Of a stretch of DNA of 64,000 nucleotides, positions 37,511 through 48,198 are shown in pieces. A model generated the notes under the pieces. It saw nothing but the letters and a program-made list of their open reading frames with translations, was not told the origin of the DNA and did not search any database. The stretch lies in contig NZ_CP021646.1 in assembly GCF_002208135.1 (NCBI RefSeq), forward strand, positions 1,285,501 through 1,349,500. Direction: 5' to 3'. Origin of the DNA: Pseudoalteromonas piscicida. GTDB taxonomy: Bacteria > Pseudomonadota > Gammaproteobacteria > Enterobacterales > Alteromonadaceae. How positions within the stretch are numbered: the first letter of the stretch is position 1; every line of letters begins with the position of its first letter. Both the position numbers and the translations under genes were made by a program.

Positions 37511-37731
37511 AATTATTATACTTCTCTAAAATTTCTAACGGCGCTGACAATCTACTGTAATTAAAAAGAAATAAAAAGAGTAAATTACCTTGATTTAGCG
37601 CAAGTTTTAGCCTGATATTTAGCCGTAATTAAGTTGTTGCACTCAAAAAGAAAAGCTTAGCTTATAAGCTAATGTTTTCACGATTATTTCTATATGAGAT
37701 AGGTCGCTGTGTAGCGACTTATTTACAATAA

Positions 37732-39018
37732 TTATTTTTCTTTACAGGGAAGCGAAAGCACAAATTTTGCGCCACCTAATCGTTCAGACTGGTTGACGGT
37801 AGCTGTACCATGATGCCAATCCATGACTTTTGCAACGATTGCAAGACCTAAGCCATAGCTTTTTCCTGCACGGTTGCGGTGAGTTTGCTCTTGAAAGAAA
37901 GGACTAAAGACTTTATCCCAATTTTGTCTCGCGATCCCAGGACCATCGTCTTCAACGGTAATAATGAGCCAATGCTCGGTGCGGTGTGCACTTAATAACA
38001 CGCTGGTGTTAGCAAAGTCACAGGCATTGCTAATCAAATTACTTATTGCTCTTGCAAGCCAATGCAAGTCACCATGGATCATTAAGTGCTCAGGAATGTC
38101 TACGCGACCAGAAAGTTGATTTTTTTGTAGCTTTGGTTGCATTTGTTGCATCAAATCTTGACCATAGCGAGATAAGGTCGTTACTTCGTGCTTGAGTAAG
38201 TGAGACTTTTGCTCAAGCGTCGCAAACGAGAGGTAGCTCGAGAGCATATCTTCCATCTGATCTAAATCTTTTTCCATGCGCGTTAAATAATCGTGAATGG
38301 CATCGATATCACTCTCATCTAACGCTGCATCTAGGCCAAATCTTAAACACGCAACGGGTGTGCGGATGTCATGAGAAAGACTGGAAGCCATTAGCTTATT
38401 CTCAGCCATCAGCTTCTCTATTTGGCTCGCCATTCGATTGAAGGTATTTTCTAAGTCGCGGATGTAAGTGAAATGATTAGGAGTGATGCGCGCGCTTAGG
38501 TTGCCACTGGCAAAATGTTTTGCTGCGGTATTGAGTACGATCAAGCGTTTAACTAATGGAGAGAGAATAAACCATAATATTGCGCAAATGCCGCCGTAGA
38601 AAAATAACGTCAGCAATACATCGTAATCTGCTTGTTCAACCTGAGGTTGCCATTCAAGTTCAACGTAATCAGGCGCCATTTCAGGAGTTGTTTTTAGCAG
38701 ATATACATTTTCGTTTTCTATCACTAACCCATCAGGATGTAACATCTGTTGCTTTAACTCGAGCGGCATAGCTAATGTGTCGCCATCTTTATAGCTAATA
38801 TTGATGTCAAATTGCTGAGCAATCAAAGCCGTTGCGTCTTCACGTTTTTCCTGCTCAATATTTGCAACTTGCTTAGCCAGGCCGCTAATCAGTTTGCTTT
38901 GCCACTCAAAACTATCCTCCAAGGGGGCGGTTTGCTGATTGTAGGTGTCGATCACCCAACCCAATGCGAAGATCGAAATCAACGCACCGGCGAGTAAGTA
39001 GATGTAGAGTTTTTTCAC
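37732..39018 (-). CDS. RstB-like sensor histidine kinase
   Basis: A 428-residue membrane histidine kinase: helix at residues 5-24, periplasmic sensor of about 110 residues, second helix (VLLTLFFYGGICAILWFILSP), HAMP, the H-box SLSHDIRTPVACLRFGLDAA, then N-box ISNLISNACDF, G1 VEDDGPGI and G2 SYGLGLAIVAKVM. It is the partner of the RstA-like regulator, whose gene ends 20 bases upstream on the same strand. The resemblance is to RstB in layout and motifs; the signal (low Mg2+/acid pH in E. coli) may differ here. A 221-base gap lies downstream with a hairpin (GTCGCT/AGCGAC, 37703-37718) and no gene. Confidence 0.88.
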   Translation of the reverse strand: MKKLYIYLLAGALISIFALGWVIDTYNQQTAPLEDSFEWQSKLISGLAKQVANIEQEKREDATALIAQQFDINISYKDGDTLAMPLELKQQMLHPDGLVIENENVYLLKTTPEMAPDYVELEWQPQVEQADYDVLLTLFFYGGICAILWFILSPLVKRLIVLNTAAKHFASGNLSARITPNHFTYIRDLENTFNRMASQIEKLMAENKLMASSLSHDIRTPVACLRFGLDAALDESDIDAIHDYLTRMEKDLDQMEDMLSSYLSFATLEQKSHLLKHEVTTLSRYGQDLMQQMQPKLQKNQLSGRVDIPEHLMIHGDLHWLARAISNLISNACDFANTSVLLSAHRTEHWLIITVEDDGPGIARQNWDKVFSPFFQEQTHRNRAGKSYGLGLAIVAKVMDWHHGTATVNQSERLGGAKFVLSLPCKEK

Positions 39019-39038
39019 GATTTAGCTTGCGACCTTCA

Positions 39039-39746
39039 TTACCAAGCTGATGGCACGAGTAGATATCCTTTACCCCACACCGTTTTAATTTTTTCAGGGT
39101 TTTGAGGATCATCATTAAACTTTTTACGCAGAGCAGAAATGAGCACATCGACGCTTCTGTCGAGGCCGTCGTACTCTCTCCCTTTGGTCGCTTTAAATAC
39201 CGCGTCGCGAGAGACAACTTCACCAGCGTGACTAGCTAAAAATTGTAGTAGTAGATATTCGGCACTAGAAACGATGACTTCTTGGCCTGAAACACTGACT
39301 TTGCGAGCTTGAGTGTCGATGCATAAATGTCCAACCACGAGTTCGTGATTAGCGGCATGATGGTCTTGCGGTTTTTCTTGTGCTGCGCGCACATTCGCTT
39401 TGATCCGAGCGAGTAAAGCACGAGGACGAACAGGCTTGATAACATAATCACTAGCGCCGACTTCCAAACCGATGACTTCATCCATTTCTTCATCTTTGGC
39501 AGTGAGCATAATAACAGGCTTATTATAAAACTGCCGTAAATCGCGGCATACGCTGATACCGTCCTTACCCGGGAGCATTAGGTCAAGTAAAACAAGGTCC
39601 GGGTCTAGTGACTTCACACGTTCAATAACTTCATCACCGCGATAGCAGCAATGTGTTTTATAGCCTTGGTTATCAAGATATTCAGCGACCCACTGCGCTA
39701 ATGAAGTATCATCTTCAACCAATAAGATTGTGCCGTATTGCTCCAT
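39039..39746 (-). CDS. RstA-like OmpR-family response regulator
   Basis: A 235-residue response regulator. The receiver is canonical (ILLVEDDTSLA with the acidic pair; phosphorylated Asp in LVLLDLMLPGKDGISVCRDLR; Lys in YVIKPVRP), and the DNA-binding domain has REYDGLDRSVDVLISALRKKF and the ending KTVWGKGYLLVPSAW, very like E. coli RstA. It is followed 20 bases later by the kinase gene, so the pair is one operon. Compared with the orphan regulator at 24748, this one keeps all receiver residues needed for phosphorylation. Confidence 0.92.
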   Translation of the reverse strand: MEQYGTILLVEDDTSLAQWVAEYLDNQGYKTHCCYRGDEVIERVKSLDPDLVLLDLMLPGKDGISVCRDLRQFYNKPVIMLTAKDEEMDEVIGLEVGASDYVIKPVRPRALLARIKANVRAAQEKPQDHHAANHELVVGHLCIDTQARKVSVSGQEVIVSSAEYLLLQFLASHAGEVVSRDAVFKATKGREYDGLDRSVDVLISALRKKFNDDPQNPEKIKTVWGKGYLLVPSAW

Positions 39747-39865
39747 GTCTTTACTCCGAACTTTTTATTTTTCTGCGTCGAGTATAATCCTAAAAGCCTC
39801 ATTGTCTGTAAATAAGTGTAGCGCCAGCTTGCAGTTGACCTCTGTCAAACTGGCTAATACTTATG

Positions 39866-40669
39866 TTACTTAACATTTAGCTTCTCGATTAAACTCTCAG
39901 CCAAGTGTTTTTGCATATCCGCTGTTAACGCTGATACTTCTGTTTGGGTACATGCACCTGCGGTTTTTTCGAGCGGCGAGACCGTTTTAGTAATCTTGTA
40001 AGGAGGAATATCAACGGGTTTCTCGCCACGTTGACGACGTGCTTCGTCAGTATTTTGTGCAACGATAAACGAAAGTACGTCGTGTTCGTTTTCTATTTTC
40101 TCCACCTCTGTAAAGGTGAATTGTAAAGGGATACCCTGGAAGCCCGCGCTATCTACTGATGACTTGGCAAACCAAACTACATCTGATGACGCTTGGTGTG
40201 CTAGACGCATACTGACTGAAGCCACGATATTCGTACATTGGAATGCTGGTGAATTTTGCGCCAGCTCAGCGATATGTGGATGTGGATTTCTTGGTCTATC
40301 CAGTGCGTACGTTTTATTAGCTGCAAATTCCAAATCGAGTTGATGAATCGTTAGCGTGTAGTTTGCGTTTTTAGCAGCAACAACTTTCAGGCCTTTTTTC
40401 TCAAGCAAAGCAACAATTTGCTTTCTTAGTGTATCTGTCAGGCTTACCTTGTCGGCGTTGATGTAGACTGTGTCCCCTTGAGCAAGAGCGTGAGCGGGTA
40501 ATTGCACTGATTTAATTCGTGCGGAATTAAGTTCGGTACTATAGCTGATTTGATAAACAGACTTTTTTAGTAGTGGCTTCTTAGGTACATCTAACTTTGG
40601 CGCTAATGGCGCTGTGGTGACACATCCAAAAAGTAGACTTGTACATAGAGCTGCTAGCACTAAACGCAT
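39866..40669 (-). CDS. Hypothetical lipoprotein
   Basis: A 267-residue lipoprotein with signal MRLVLAALCTSLLFGCVTT (lipobox LFGC) and no recognised family. The middle (KLDVPKKPLLKKSVYQISY, SLTDTLRKQIVALLEKKGLKVV) suggests a mixed alpha/beta fold, and the last part (CTQTEVSALTADMQKHLAESLIEKLNV) is helical. Its position between the RstA-like regulator and the divergent serine hydrolase gives little functional hint. Located in the envelope by prediction. Confidence 0.75.
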   Translation of the reverse strand: MRLVLAALCTSLLFGCVTTAPLAPKLDVPKKPLLKKSVYQISYSTELNSARIKSVQLPAHALAQGDTVYINADKVSLTDTLRKQIVALLEKKGLKVVAAKNANYTLTIHQLDLEFAANKTYALDRPRNPHPHIAELAQNSPAFQCTNIVASVSMRLAHQASSDVVWFAKSSVDSAGFQGIPLQFTFTEVEKIENEHDVLSFIVAQNTDEARRQRGEKPVDIPPYKITKTVSPLEKTAGACTQTEVSALTADMQKHLAESLIEKLNVK

Positions 40670-40767
40670 TAAAATACCTCAATTAAACAGTTATTTTCTT
40701 ATATTTAGTGAGTTCCGCCAATTCATCATGTTAGTATGGCGGGCGAGTGTTAATGAAATGAGTCATT

Positions 40768-42015
40768 ATGAAGTCGCTAATTCTCACATTAGTTTGTTTT
40801 TTTTGCATTAGTTATCCAAAAATAACGATTGCAAAAACCCCAAACCAGCAATGGTCACAATTTTTAAAGAGCTATTCTAAGCAAGTCGAGCGCAAACTAA
40901 AAGAAAAATCGGTGCCCGGTGCTGCTTTATCCGTCGTGCATGTCGAGCACGGAAGCTACGCACAAGGTTTTGGCAGGACAAAAAGTCGACAAGGAAGCGC
41001 AGTTAACGAACGAACTCGCTTTCGCTTGGCATCGGTTTCAAAAACGTTTGCAGGAAGCCTAACGGCTAAATTGGTAAGCGAAGGGCATTTTAATATTGAC
41101 GATAGAGTCGGTCGCTATTTGCCACAAGTCACCGAAGGTGACTATAGTCAACTTAAGCTCTATCACCTGTTAAGTCACTCTAGTGGCTTAGTCCCTAATG
41201 CCTACGATAATCTGATAGAGTCTCGTATGGACTATCCACAAATTGTCGAGCGTTTACTGCAAGTCAAAGCCTTATGTCAGCCTGGCGAGTGTTATGGTTA
41301 TCAAAATGTCATGTTTAGCTTGATTGGCGATGTTATCGAACAAGCGACGAATATAAGTTACAAAACTTGGATGGAAGAGTTTATTTTTGCACCACTTAAT
41401 ATGCATGACGCTGGTCTTGGTTACGAGCAAATGACGCAAAACGATAATTTTGCGTGGCCGCATGTCAGAGGGCGAAAGCGCTGGCATACCGCAAAATTAA
41501 AGCCGCACTATTATAAAGTACTCCCTGCCGCTGGTGTAAACGCGAGTGCTGCTGATATGGCGCAGTGGCTAAAAGCACAATTAGGTATGTATCCAAGCGT
41601 TTTATCACCGGATGCGCTGAGTAAGCAATCGGTGCCGTATACGTTGACTAAGCGTGAGCTCCGCAGGCGCGTTTGGCGCGGTCATGTTGAAGAAGCATAC
41701 TATGGACTTGGGTGGCGAATCTATCGCTACGATGGCAGGTTGCTCTATTATCATAGCGGCTGGGTGCAAGGTTATCGTACCGATGTCGTGATTATTCCAG
41801 AGCTTGGTGTTGGATTTAGTCTACTGTTAAATGCAGAGAGTGGCATTATTAATCAGTTAACGAACGACTTTATTGTTGACGCATTGGCGCTTGAGAAGAA
41901 ATTACTGCCTCAGGTGAGTGAGCAGGAAATTAAGAAAGTAAAAGCAGAAGAAGCGAGTTTATTACAAGAGATTGCGACGTCTTCTGGTGAAAACGTCGCA
42001 GACAACAAAGATTAG
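40768..42015 (+). CDS. Serine beta-lactamase-family hydrolase (class C/penicillin-binding-like)
   Basis: A 415-residue exported protein (signal MKSLILTLVCFFCISYPKITIA) of the AmpC/serine hydrolase superfamily. The three motifs are present: SxxK as SVSK with nucleophile Ser89 (RLASVSKTF), Tyr-x-Asn as YQN in CYGYQNVMF, and HSG in YYHSGWVQGYRTD in place of KTG. The family includes esterases, D-aminopeptidases and penicillin-binding proteins as well as beta-lactamases, so resistance should not be assumed. It ends four bases inside the convergent yhbY gene. Confidence 0.9.
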   Translation: MKSLILTLVCFFCISYPKITIAKTPNQQWSQFLKSYSKQVERKLKEKSVPGAALSVVHVEHGSYAQGFGRTKSRQGSAVNERTRFRLASVSKTFAGSLTAKLVSEGHFNIDDRVGRYLPQVTEGDYSQLKLYHLLSHSSGLVPNAYDNLIESRMDYPQIVERLLQVKALCQPGECYGYQNVMFSLIGDVIEQATNISYKTWMEEFIFAPLNMHDAGLGYEQMTQNDNFAWPHVRGRKRWHTAKLKPHYYKVLPAAGVNASAADMAQWLKAQLGMYPSVLSPDALSKQSVPYTLTKRELRRRVWRGHVEEAYYGLGWRIYRYDGRLLYYHSGWVQGYRTDVVIIPELGVGFSLLLNAESGIINQLTNDFIVDALALEKKLLPQVSEQEIKKVKAEEASLLQEIATSSGENVADNKD

Positions 42016-42308
42016 TTACGAGGTAACTGGATCTTTTTGTCTTCGCTTTGACGGTACAACACAATGATATGGCCAATGGTTTGTACATTATGTGCATTTG
42101 TTTCACGAACAATTGCTTCAAAAATCAGCTTCTTAGTTTCACGATCGTTGGTTGGTACTTTAACCTTGATAAGTTCGTGAATGTTCAGGTTTTGCTCAAT
42201 TTCAGCCATGACGCCTTCGGTTAGGCCGTTTGCGCCTAGAAGAACAACTGGGTTTAAAGAATGAGCTAGCCCTTTTAGGAACTGCTTTTGTTTATTTGAT
42301 AAGGTCAT
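42012..42308 (-). CDS. yhbY: YhbY, CRM-domain ribosome-assembly RNA-binding protein
   Basis: A 98-residue CRS1-YhbY (CRM) domain protein: LSNKQKQFLKGLAHSLNPVVLLGANGLTEGVMAEIEQNLNIHELIKVKV holds the conserved GANGLT loop. It binds precursors of the large ribosomal subunit. It is divergent from rlmE in the conserved yhbY / rlmE-ftsH-folP-glmM order, and its last four bases overlap the end of the serine hydrolase gene. Confidence 0.95.
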   Translation of the reverse strand: MTLSNKQKQFLKGLAHSLNPVVLLGANGLTEGVMAEIEQNLNIHELIKVKVPTNDRETKKLIFEAIVRETNAHNVQTIGHIIVLYRQSEDKKIQLPRN

Positions 42309-42394
42309 ATTGATACAATCTTATTTATTAAAAGGCTTGAATTATCGATATTCTAACGCCATCTAGACAATATTACTAATGAGTTGTAGCTAAT

Positions 42395-43023
42395 ATGGCA
42401 AATAAAAAACATTCCGCCAGTTCGAAACGTTGGTTAAAAGAACACGTAGAAGACCCGTATGTACATGAAGCCCAAAAACGTGGCTATCGTTCACGAGCGG
42501 TTTTTAAGCTGGAAGAAATCCAGCAAAAGGATAAATTGATCCGCAAAGGAATGACGGTAGTCGATTTAGGAGCTGCCCCGGGTAGCTGGTCGCAGTATCT
42601 TGCAGAACAGGTAGATATTGACGGACAAGTTATTGCTTGTGATATCTTACCGATGGACTCATTAGCGGGTGTCGATTTCCTTCAGGGAGACTTCAGGGAA
42701 GAAGCGGTATTAAACGTATTATTGGATAGAATAAACGGCAAAAACGTTGACGTGGTTTTTTCTGATATGGCACCAAATATGAGCGGTAATATGTCAACCG
42801 ACCAATCTGGTAGTATGTATCTGGTCGAGCTAGCACTAGATATGTGTCATCAAGTATTGAAACCAAACGGTGCATTCGCAGTTAAAGTTTTCCAAGGGAA
42901 GGCTTTGATCAATTTGTACAAGAGGTACGTAATTGTTTTAAGATCGTAAAGATCCGTAAACCAAAAGCGTCTCGTCCTCGTTCACGGGAAGTATATGTAG
43001 TGGCGACAGGCTACAAACTGTAG
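42395..43023 (+). pseudogene. rlmE: RlmE (FtsJ/RrmJ), 23S rRNA 2'-O-methyltransferase (frameshifted)
   Basis: RlmE methylates U2552 of 23S rRNA using S-adenosylmethionine. The frame begins normally ([37 protein letters not shown] motif [15 protein letters not shown]; catalytic Asp in [11 protein letters not shown]; Lys in FAVKVFQG) and stops at 42949. Adding one G to the run at 42896-42898 gives [18 protein letters not shown] and the standard ending [13 protein letters not shown], stop at 43023. The repaired length is 209 residues, identical to E. coli RlmE. The truncated reading lacks the catalytic Glu of the K-D-K-E tetrad (in SREVYVVA). An error in the sequence is the best explanation for such a conserved gene. 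Confidence 0.93.
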
Positions 43024-43081
43024 TACAGTTGGGAAGCATCAAGTTGAATTTGAATTTTTTTGGATACAAGAGGTTAACTCC

Positions 43082-45043
43082 TTGAGCGATATGGCTAAAA
43101 ATCTAATACTCTGGTTAGTGATTGCAGTAGTGCTAATGACTGTGTTCCAGAGCTTTAACGGTGGCGAACAATATGATCGCCAAACGAGTTACACACAATT
43201 TGTAAAGGATGTGCGCAATGGCTCTGTAAGAGAAGTCAGTATTGACCGTCAAACAGGCGTAATTAGTGGCGTTCGTTCAAGCGGCGATCGTTTTCAAACA
43301 GTAATTCCATTAACTGATTTGGATTTGGTTAATGACTTACTTAAGAACGATGTGAATATCAAAGGCGTTGCACCGGAAGAGCAATCTTTCCTTGCAAACA
43401 TCTTTATTTCTTGGTTCCCAATGCTACTGCTAATTGGGGTGTGGATCTTCTTCATGCGCCAAATGCAAGGCGGTGGCGGCAAGGGCGCAATGTCGTTTGG
43501 TAAAAGCAAAGCTCGATTAATGAGTGAAGACCAAGTCAAAACAACATTTGCGGACGTTGCTGGCTGTGATGAAGCGAAAGAAGACGTTACTGAGCTAGTT
43601 GACTTCTTACGTGATCCTTCTAAGTTCCAGAAGCTGGGTGGTAGCATTCCGAAAGGCGTGTTAATGGTTGGCCCTCCAGGTACAGGTAAAACTTTACTTG
43701 CCAAAGCGGTTGCTGGTGAAGCAAAAGTACCATTCTTTACCATCTCTGGTTCTGACTTCGTAGAAATGTTTGTCGGTGTTGGTGCGTCTCGTGTTCGTGA
43801 TATGTTTGAACAGGCAAAGAAAGCAGCACCTTGTATCATTTTTATCGACGAAATCGATGCTGTAGGACGTAAACGTGGCGCTGGTATGGGCGGTGGTCAC
43901 GATGAGCGTGAGCAAACACTTAACCAAATGCTTGTAGAAATGGATGGCTTTGAGGGCAACGAAGGTATTATCGTTATCGCCGCCACTAACCGTCCTGATG
44001 TACTTGACCCTGCACTGTTACGTCCTGGTCGTTTCGATCGCCAAGTCGTGGTTGGCCTTCCGGATATTCGTGGCCGTGAACAAATCTTAAATGTGCACAT
44101 GCGCAAAGTACCGTTAGACGATAATGTTGAAGCATCTGTGATTGCACGTGGTACACCGGGTTTTTCTGGTGCTGACTTAGCTAACCTTGTGAATGAGGCT
44201 GCTCTATTTGCCGCTCGTGGAAACAAGCGAAAGGTAAGCATGGCGGAATTTGACGCGGCGAAAGATAAAATCATGATGGGCGCTGAGCGTAAGTCCATGG
44301 TGATGAGCGAGCAAGAAAAGGAAATGACGGCTTATCACGAAGCTGGTCACGCGATTGTTGGTCGTTTAGTGCCTGAGCATGACCCAGTATATAAAGTGTC
44401 GATTATTCCACGTGGTCGCGCATTAGGGGTAACAATGTACTTACCAGAGCAAGACCGTGTAAGTCACTCTAAGCAACACCTAGAGTCTATGCTTTCAAGT
44501 TTATACGGTGGTCGTATCGCTGAAGCGCTGATTTATGGTGATGACAAGGTAACGACAGGCGCGAGCAACGATATTGAACGCGCGACCGATATTGCTAAGA
44601 AAATGGTTACTCAGTGGGGCTTAAGTCCGAAACTTGGTCCACAGATGTATTTGGAAGAGCAAGGCGAGATGTACATGGGTGGTGGTTCTCACCGTATGTC
44701 AGGTATGTCAGATGAAACCGCTAAGCTGATTGATGCAGAAATTAAAGATTTCATTGATCGCAACTACCAACGTGCAGAGCAAATCCTAAAAGACAATATG
44801 GATATTCTTCACACGATGAAAGACGCGTTGATGAAATACGAAACGATTGATGCATTGCAGATTGATGACTTAATGGAGCGTCGTGATGTTCGTCCACCGA
44901 GGGATGCCCATGACATTAAGCCAGAGAAAAAAGCGGAATCTGCGAAAGTAACAGAAATAAAACCTGAGCCTAAAGCTGAGAAACCAGCAGAAGATCAGTC
45001 AAGCGACACATCATCAAACTCAGAACTTGATGACAAATCGTAA
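43082..45043 (+). CDS. ftsH: FtsH, ATP-dependent zinc metalloprotease
   Basis: FtsH is the inner membrane AAA+ protease that degrades LpxC, sigma-32 and unassembled membrane proteins. The 653-residue protein has TM1 (residues about 7-24), a periplasmic domain, TM2 (about 107-125), Walker A GPPGTGKT (197-204), Walker B IIFIDEID (252-259) and the zinc site HEAGH (419-423). TTG 43082 has AGAGG eight bases upstream (43069-43073) and seems the better start; ATG 43091 (MAKNLIL) is the alternative, 17 bases from that site. The C-terminal tail is acidic and low-complexity. First intact gene after rlmE, in the classic rlmE-ftsH operon. Confidence 0.97.
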   Translation: MSDMAKNLILWLVIAVVLMTVFQSFNGGEQYDRQTSYTQFVKDVRNGSVREVSIDRQTGVISGVRSSGDRFQTVIPLTDLDLVNDLLKNDVNIKGVAPEEQSFLANIFISWFPMLLLIGVWIFFMRQMQGGGGKGAMSFGKSKARLMSEDQVKTTFADVAGCDEAKEDVTELVDFLRDPSKFQKLGGSIPKGVLMVGPPGTGKTLLAKAVAGEAKVPFFTISGSDFVEMFVGVGASRVRDMFEQAKKAAPCIIFIDEIDAVGRKRGAGMGGGHDEREQTLNQMLVEMDGFEGNEGIIVIAATNRPDVLDPALLRPGRFDRQVVVGLPDIRGREQILNVHMRKVPLDDNVEASVIARGTPGFSGADLANLVNEAALFAARGNKRKVSMAEFDAAKDKIMMGAERKSMVMSEQEKEMTAYHEAGHAIVGRLVPEHDPVYKVSIIPRGRALGVTMYLPEQDRVSHSKQHLESMLSSLYGGRIAEALIYGDDKVTTGASNDIERATDIAKKMVTQWGLSPKLGPQMYLEEQGEMYMGGGSHRMSGMSDETAKLIDAEIKDFIDRNYQRAEQILKDNMDILHTMKDALMKYETIDALQIDDLMERRDVRPPRDAHDIKPEKKAESAKVTEIKPEPKAEKPAEDQSSDTSSNSELDDKS

Positions 45044-45061
45044 GATTAGGTAGAATACGAC

Positions 45062-45087
45062 AGCCCCGAGCAATCGGGGCTTTTTTG
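45062..45087 (+). terminator. Rho-independent terminator after ftsH
   Basis: Stem AGCCCCGA / TCGGGGCT with loop GCAA and a six-T tail. Confidence 0.93.
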
Positions 45088-45191
45088 TATCAGTTGATGT
45101 AAGTTTTATGAGCGCTAAATGCGAGAACTTAAATCAACCGCTATAAACCTTTCGCTATCACTAAACTTAGATTACAGAAAATAGGTATAGA

Positions 45192-46037
45192 ATGTACGAG
45201 TTACGTTTACCCAAAGGGCGCACCCTTAGTTTAGATAAGCCTCAAGTAATGGGGATTTTAAATGTTACTCCTGACTCATTTTCTGACGGTGGACATTTTA
45301 CTCACCTTGATAGTGCGCTCGAACAAGCAAATTTAATGCTTTCACAAGGCGCTACCATCTTAGACATCGGTGGAGAGTCAACTCGTCCCGGTGCACCAAA
45401 CGTGCAATTAGAAGAAGAATTACAGCGCGTAATACCGATCATAAAAGCAATTCGCACACACTCGAACTGTGTGATTTCGGTAGATACCAGTAAAGCCGAG
45501 GTGATGAAACAAGCAATAGAGGCTGGCGCTGATATCATTAATGATGTTCGGGCATTGCAAGGATCTGGCGCGTTGGAAGTCGCAGCCCAATATCCCGATG
45601 TACCAATTTGTTTAATGCATATGCAGGGCGAACCTCGCTCAATGCAAAATAACCCTCACTATGATGACTTATTTTCAGACATCAGTCAGTTTTTCGAAGC
45701 TAGGATCAGTGCGTGCAAGCAAGCTGGGATTGATACCAATCGGCTGATTTTAGATCCTGGTTTTGGCTTCGGTAAATCTCTAGAGCATAACTTTCAGATA
45801 TTAGGTGGATTGGACAAGTTTTACGCTTTCGATTTGCCTATTCTGACAGGCCTCTCTAGAAAGTCCATGTTTGGACAACTACTCACTCGGGAAACGCATG
45901 AGCGCGTGGCTGCGAGCCTAGCCGGTGCACTGATATGTGCGCAGCAAGGCGCACATATAATTCGTGTTCATGACGTAAAAGAAACAAGCGACGTCCTTAA
46001 TGTATGGCTGGCGTCGGTCAATGGAGTTACTCAATGA
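45192..46037 (+). CDS. folP: FolP, dihydropteroate synthase
   Basis: FolP joins 6-hydroxymethyl-dihydropterin pyrophosphate to p-aminobenzoate in folate synthesis and is the sulfonamide target. The 281-residue TIM barrel has [16 protein letters not shown], the second signature region [20 protein letters not shown], and [15 protein letters not shown] with the final LSRKSMFG. Its stop overlaps the glmM start as ATGA. It is separated from ftsH by a terminator, so folP-glmM has its own promoter. Confidence 0.96.
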   Translation: MYELRLPKGRTLSLDKPQVMGILNVTPDSFSDGGHFTHLDSALEQANLMLSQGATILDIGGESTRPGAPNVQLEEELQRVIPIIKAIRTHSNCVISVDTSKAEVMKQAIEAGADIINDVRALQGSGALEVAAQYPDVPICLMHMQGEPRSMQNNPHYDDLFSDISQFFEARISACKQAGIDTNRLILDPGFGFGKSLEHNFQILGGLDKFYAFDLPILTGLSRKSMFGQLLTRETHERVAASLAGALICAQQGAHIIRVHDVKETSDVLNVWLASVNGVTQ

Positions 46038-47374
46038 CAACAAGAAAGTACTTCGGTACGGATGGTGTAAGGGGCATGGTGGGCGAGTTCCCAATTACGC
46101 CTGAATTTGCAATGAAACTAGGCTGGGCGGCTGGAAAAGTGCTGTCTGAGCGTGGTACCAAAAAGGTAATTATTGGCAAAGATACCCGCATTTCTGGCTA
46201 CCTTCTTGAAACCGCGTTAGAGGCTGGGTTGATTGCTGCTGGGATCAATGTGATTTTATTAGGACCTATGCCGACACCAGCTGTTGCTTATTTGACGCAA
46301 ACGTTCAGAGCTGAGGCTGGTATTGTGATTAGTGCATCTCATAACCCATACCATGATAACGGCATCAAGTTTTTTGGTGGCGATGGTAAAAAGCTCCCTG
46401 ACGAAGTGGAACTTGCAATAGAAGCAAAGCTGGATGAGCCGATGACGTGTGTCGCGTCTGAAAAACTCGGGAAAGCTAAGCGTCTAGAGAGTGCGGATGG
46501 TCGCTATATCGAATTTTGTAAAAGCCAGTTTCCTAAAGAGCTATCGCTTGAAGGGTTGAAAGTGGTGTTGGACTGCGCAAATGGCGCGACTTATCACATT
46601 GCGCCAAGTGTGATGCGTGAACTTGGTGCAGACGTTATCACAACCGCGTGTGAGCCTAATGGTGTCAACATCAACGAAAAATGCGGTGCAACGCATGTCG
46701 AAGCGTTGAAAAAATCGGTGCTTGAACATCAAGCGGATGTTGGTATTGCTTATGATGGTGATGGTGACCGAGTCATGATGGTCGATCACGACGGTCATGT
46801 ATTTGATGGTGATGACATCGTCTATATCATTGCATGCCAAGCTCATGCCGATGGCACACTAGGTGGCGGTGTTGTAGGTACAGTCATGTCTAACATGGGA
46901 CTCGAAAACGCCCTTAAATCACGCGGAATTGCTTTTGAGCGCAGTAAGGTCGGTGACCGCTACGTAATGGAGCTGCTTGGTGAAAAAGGCTGGAAAATCG
47001 GCGGCGAAAGCTCAGGTCACGTATTAAATCTGGATCTGATCAGCACTGGCGACGGCATTGTCTCTAGCTTGCAAGTGCTTGCAGCCATGGTTGCGCAGAA
47101 TAAAACATTAAAAGATTTGGGTGACGGTTTTAGCAAATACCCAATGAAGATGATCAATGTGCGCTATAGCACTAAAGATGATCCAACCGAGCAAGAGTCT
47201 GTGAAAGCTGTCGTTGCTGAAGTTGAAACTCAGCTTGCCGGAAAGGGGAGAGTGCTATTGCGTAAATCTGGTACAGAGCCAGTGGTTCGCGTCATGGTTG
47301 AAGCTCAGCAACAGAAGCAAGTTATCGATTTTGCTCAAAAAATCGCTGAAGTTGTTGAATCTGTGAGCAATTAA
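46034..47374 (+). CDS. glmM: GlmM, phosphoglucosamine mutase
   Basis: GlmM interconverts glucosamine-6-phosphate and glucosamine-1-phosphate on the way to UDP-GlcNAc. The 446-residue protein begins [20 protein letters not shown]; the phosphorylated serine is Ser102 in [15 protein letters not shown], the metal loop is DGDGDR in [12 protein letters not shown], and sugar binding is GGESSGH. I start at ATG 46034, overlapping the folP stop; the frame extends ten codons further upstream but that part does not fit the family. Confidence 0.96.
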   Translation: MTTRKYFGTDGVRGMVGEFPITPEFAMKLGWAAGKVLSERGTKKVIIGKDTRISGYLLETALEAGLIAAGINVILLGPMPTPAVAYLTQTFRAEAGIVISASHNPYHDNGIKFFGGDGKKLPDEVELAIEAKLDEPMTCVASEKLGKAKRLESADGRYIEFCKSQFPKELSLEGLKVVLDCANGATYHIAPSVMRELGADVITTACEPNGVNINEKCGATHVEALKKSVLEHQADVGIAYDGDGDRVMMVDHDGHVFDGDDIVYIIACQAHADGTLGGGVVGTVMSNMGLENALKSRGIAFERSKVGDRYVMELLGEKGWKIGGESSGHVLNLDLISTGDGIVSSLQVLAAMVAQNKTLKDLGDGFSKYPMKMINVRYSTKDDPTEQESVKAVVAEVETQLAGKGRVLLRKSGTEPVVRVMVEAQQQKQVIDFAQKIAEVVESVSN

Positions 47375-47404
47375 ACCAAAAATTAAATTTATTTCTTGTA
47401 ACTT

Positions 47405-47432
47405 CGGGTGAGTGGAGTTAGTATCTCACCCG
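47405..47432 (+). terminator. Hairpin between glmM and tpiA
   Basis: Stem CGGGTGAG / CTCACCCG with a 12-base loop followed by CTTTCT. The tail is weak, so it may attenuate rather than stop transcription into tpiA. Confidence 0.55.
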
Positions 47433-47453
47433 CTTTCTACTGCGGAGTATCGT

Positions 47454-48194
47454 ATGATAACTAGAAAGCAAATTGTCGCTGGTAACTGGAAAATGAATGG
47501 CTCAAAAGCCCTTATTAACCAAATATCAGAAGCAGTAAGCAATCAAACATTTCAAGCAGATGTAATTGTTTTTCCTCCTGCCATGCTCATTGAGCAAGCA
47601 GCAAGTAAAGGGCTTACTGTCGGAACACAAACTGTTTCGGAATATAAAGAAGGCGCATACACTGGAGAAATTCAGGCGTCCCTAGCAAAAGCGCTAGGTG
47701 CAACATATGCCTTAGTTGGTCACTCAGAGCGTCGAGCTATTTATGGTGAGAGCGATGAAGATGTTGCTAATAAATTTGCACATGCTCAAGAACAAGGTCT
47801 GACACCAATTTTATGTGTTGGTGAGACCGAAGAAGAAAGAGAAAATGGGCAGACAGAGCAAGTGGTTGCAAGACAAATAAACGCGGTTATTGCCAAATTA
47901 GGTGTGGCAGCGCTAACTAACTCTGTGATAGCATACGAACCTGTTTGGGCTATTGGTACTGGTAAAACAGCATCTCCTGAGCAAGCGCAAACAGTACACA
48001 AATTTATACGTGATTTGCTTTCAGAAAATGACAAGCAGATTGCACAATCACTGCAACTTTTATATGGTGGCAGTGTGAATGAACAGAACAGTGAATTGTT
48101 ATTCGCACAAGACGATATAGACGGTGGACTTATCGGTGGCGCAAGCCTAAAACCTGAGAGTTTCGCAGCTATATGCAGAAGTGCAAAAGGATAA
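47454..48194 (+). CDS. tpiA: TpiA, triosephosphate isomerase
   Basis: TpiA interconverts dihydroxyacetone phosphate and glyceraldehyde-3-phosphate. The 246-residue TIM barrel has the active Lys in VAGNWKMNG, His in ALVGHSERRAIYGE and Glu in VIAYEPVWAIGTGK, plus the phosphate loop LYGGSVNEQN. I start at ATG 47454, preceded by GCGGAG; a longer frame from 47412 runs through the hairpin and does not fit. The next gene, secG, is four bases downstream. Confidence 0.97.
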   Translation: MITRKQIVAGNWKMNGSKALINQISEAVSNQTFQADVIVFPPAMLIEQAASKGLTVGTQTVSEYKEGAYTGEIQASLAKALGATYALVGHSERRAIYGESDEDVANKFAHAQEQGLTPILCVGETEEERENGQTEQVVARQINAVIAKLGVAALTNSVIAYEPVWAIGTGKTASPEQAQTVHKFIRDLLSENDKQIAQSLQLLYGGSVNEQNSELLFAQDDIDGGLIGGASLKPESFAAICRSAKG

Positions 48195-48198
48195 GTAA

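Noticed and set aside
37703..37718. Terminator for the rstB-like gene
   Set aside because: The GTCGCT/AGCGAC hairpin lacks a T run on the minus strand, so I mention it only in the gene entry.
40768..42015. Antibiotic resistance gene (beta-lactamase)
   Set aside because: SxxK and YxN are present but the third motif is HSG and the superfamily is broad; the sequence does not support a resistance claim.
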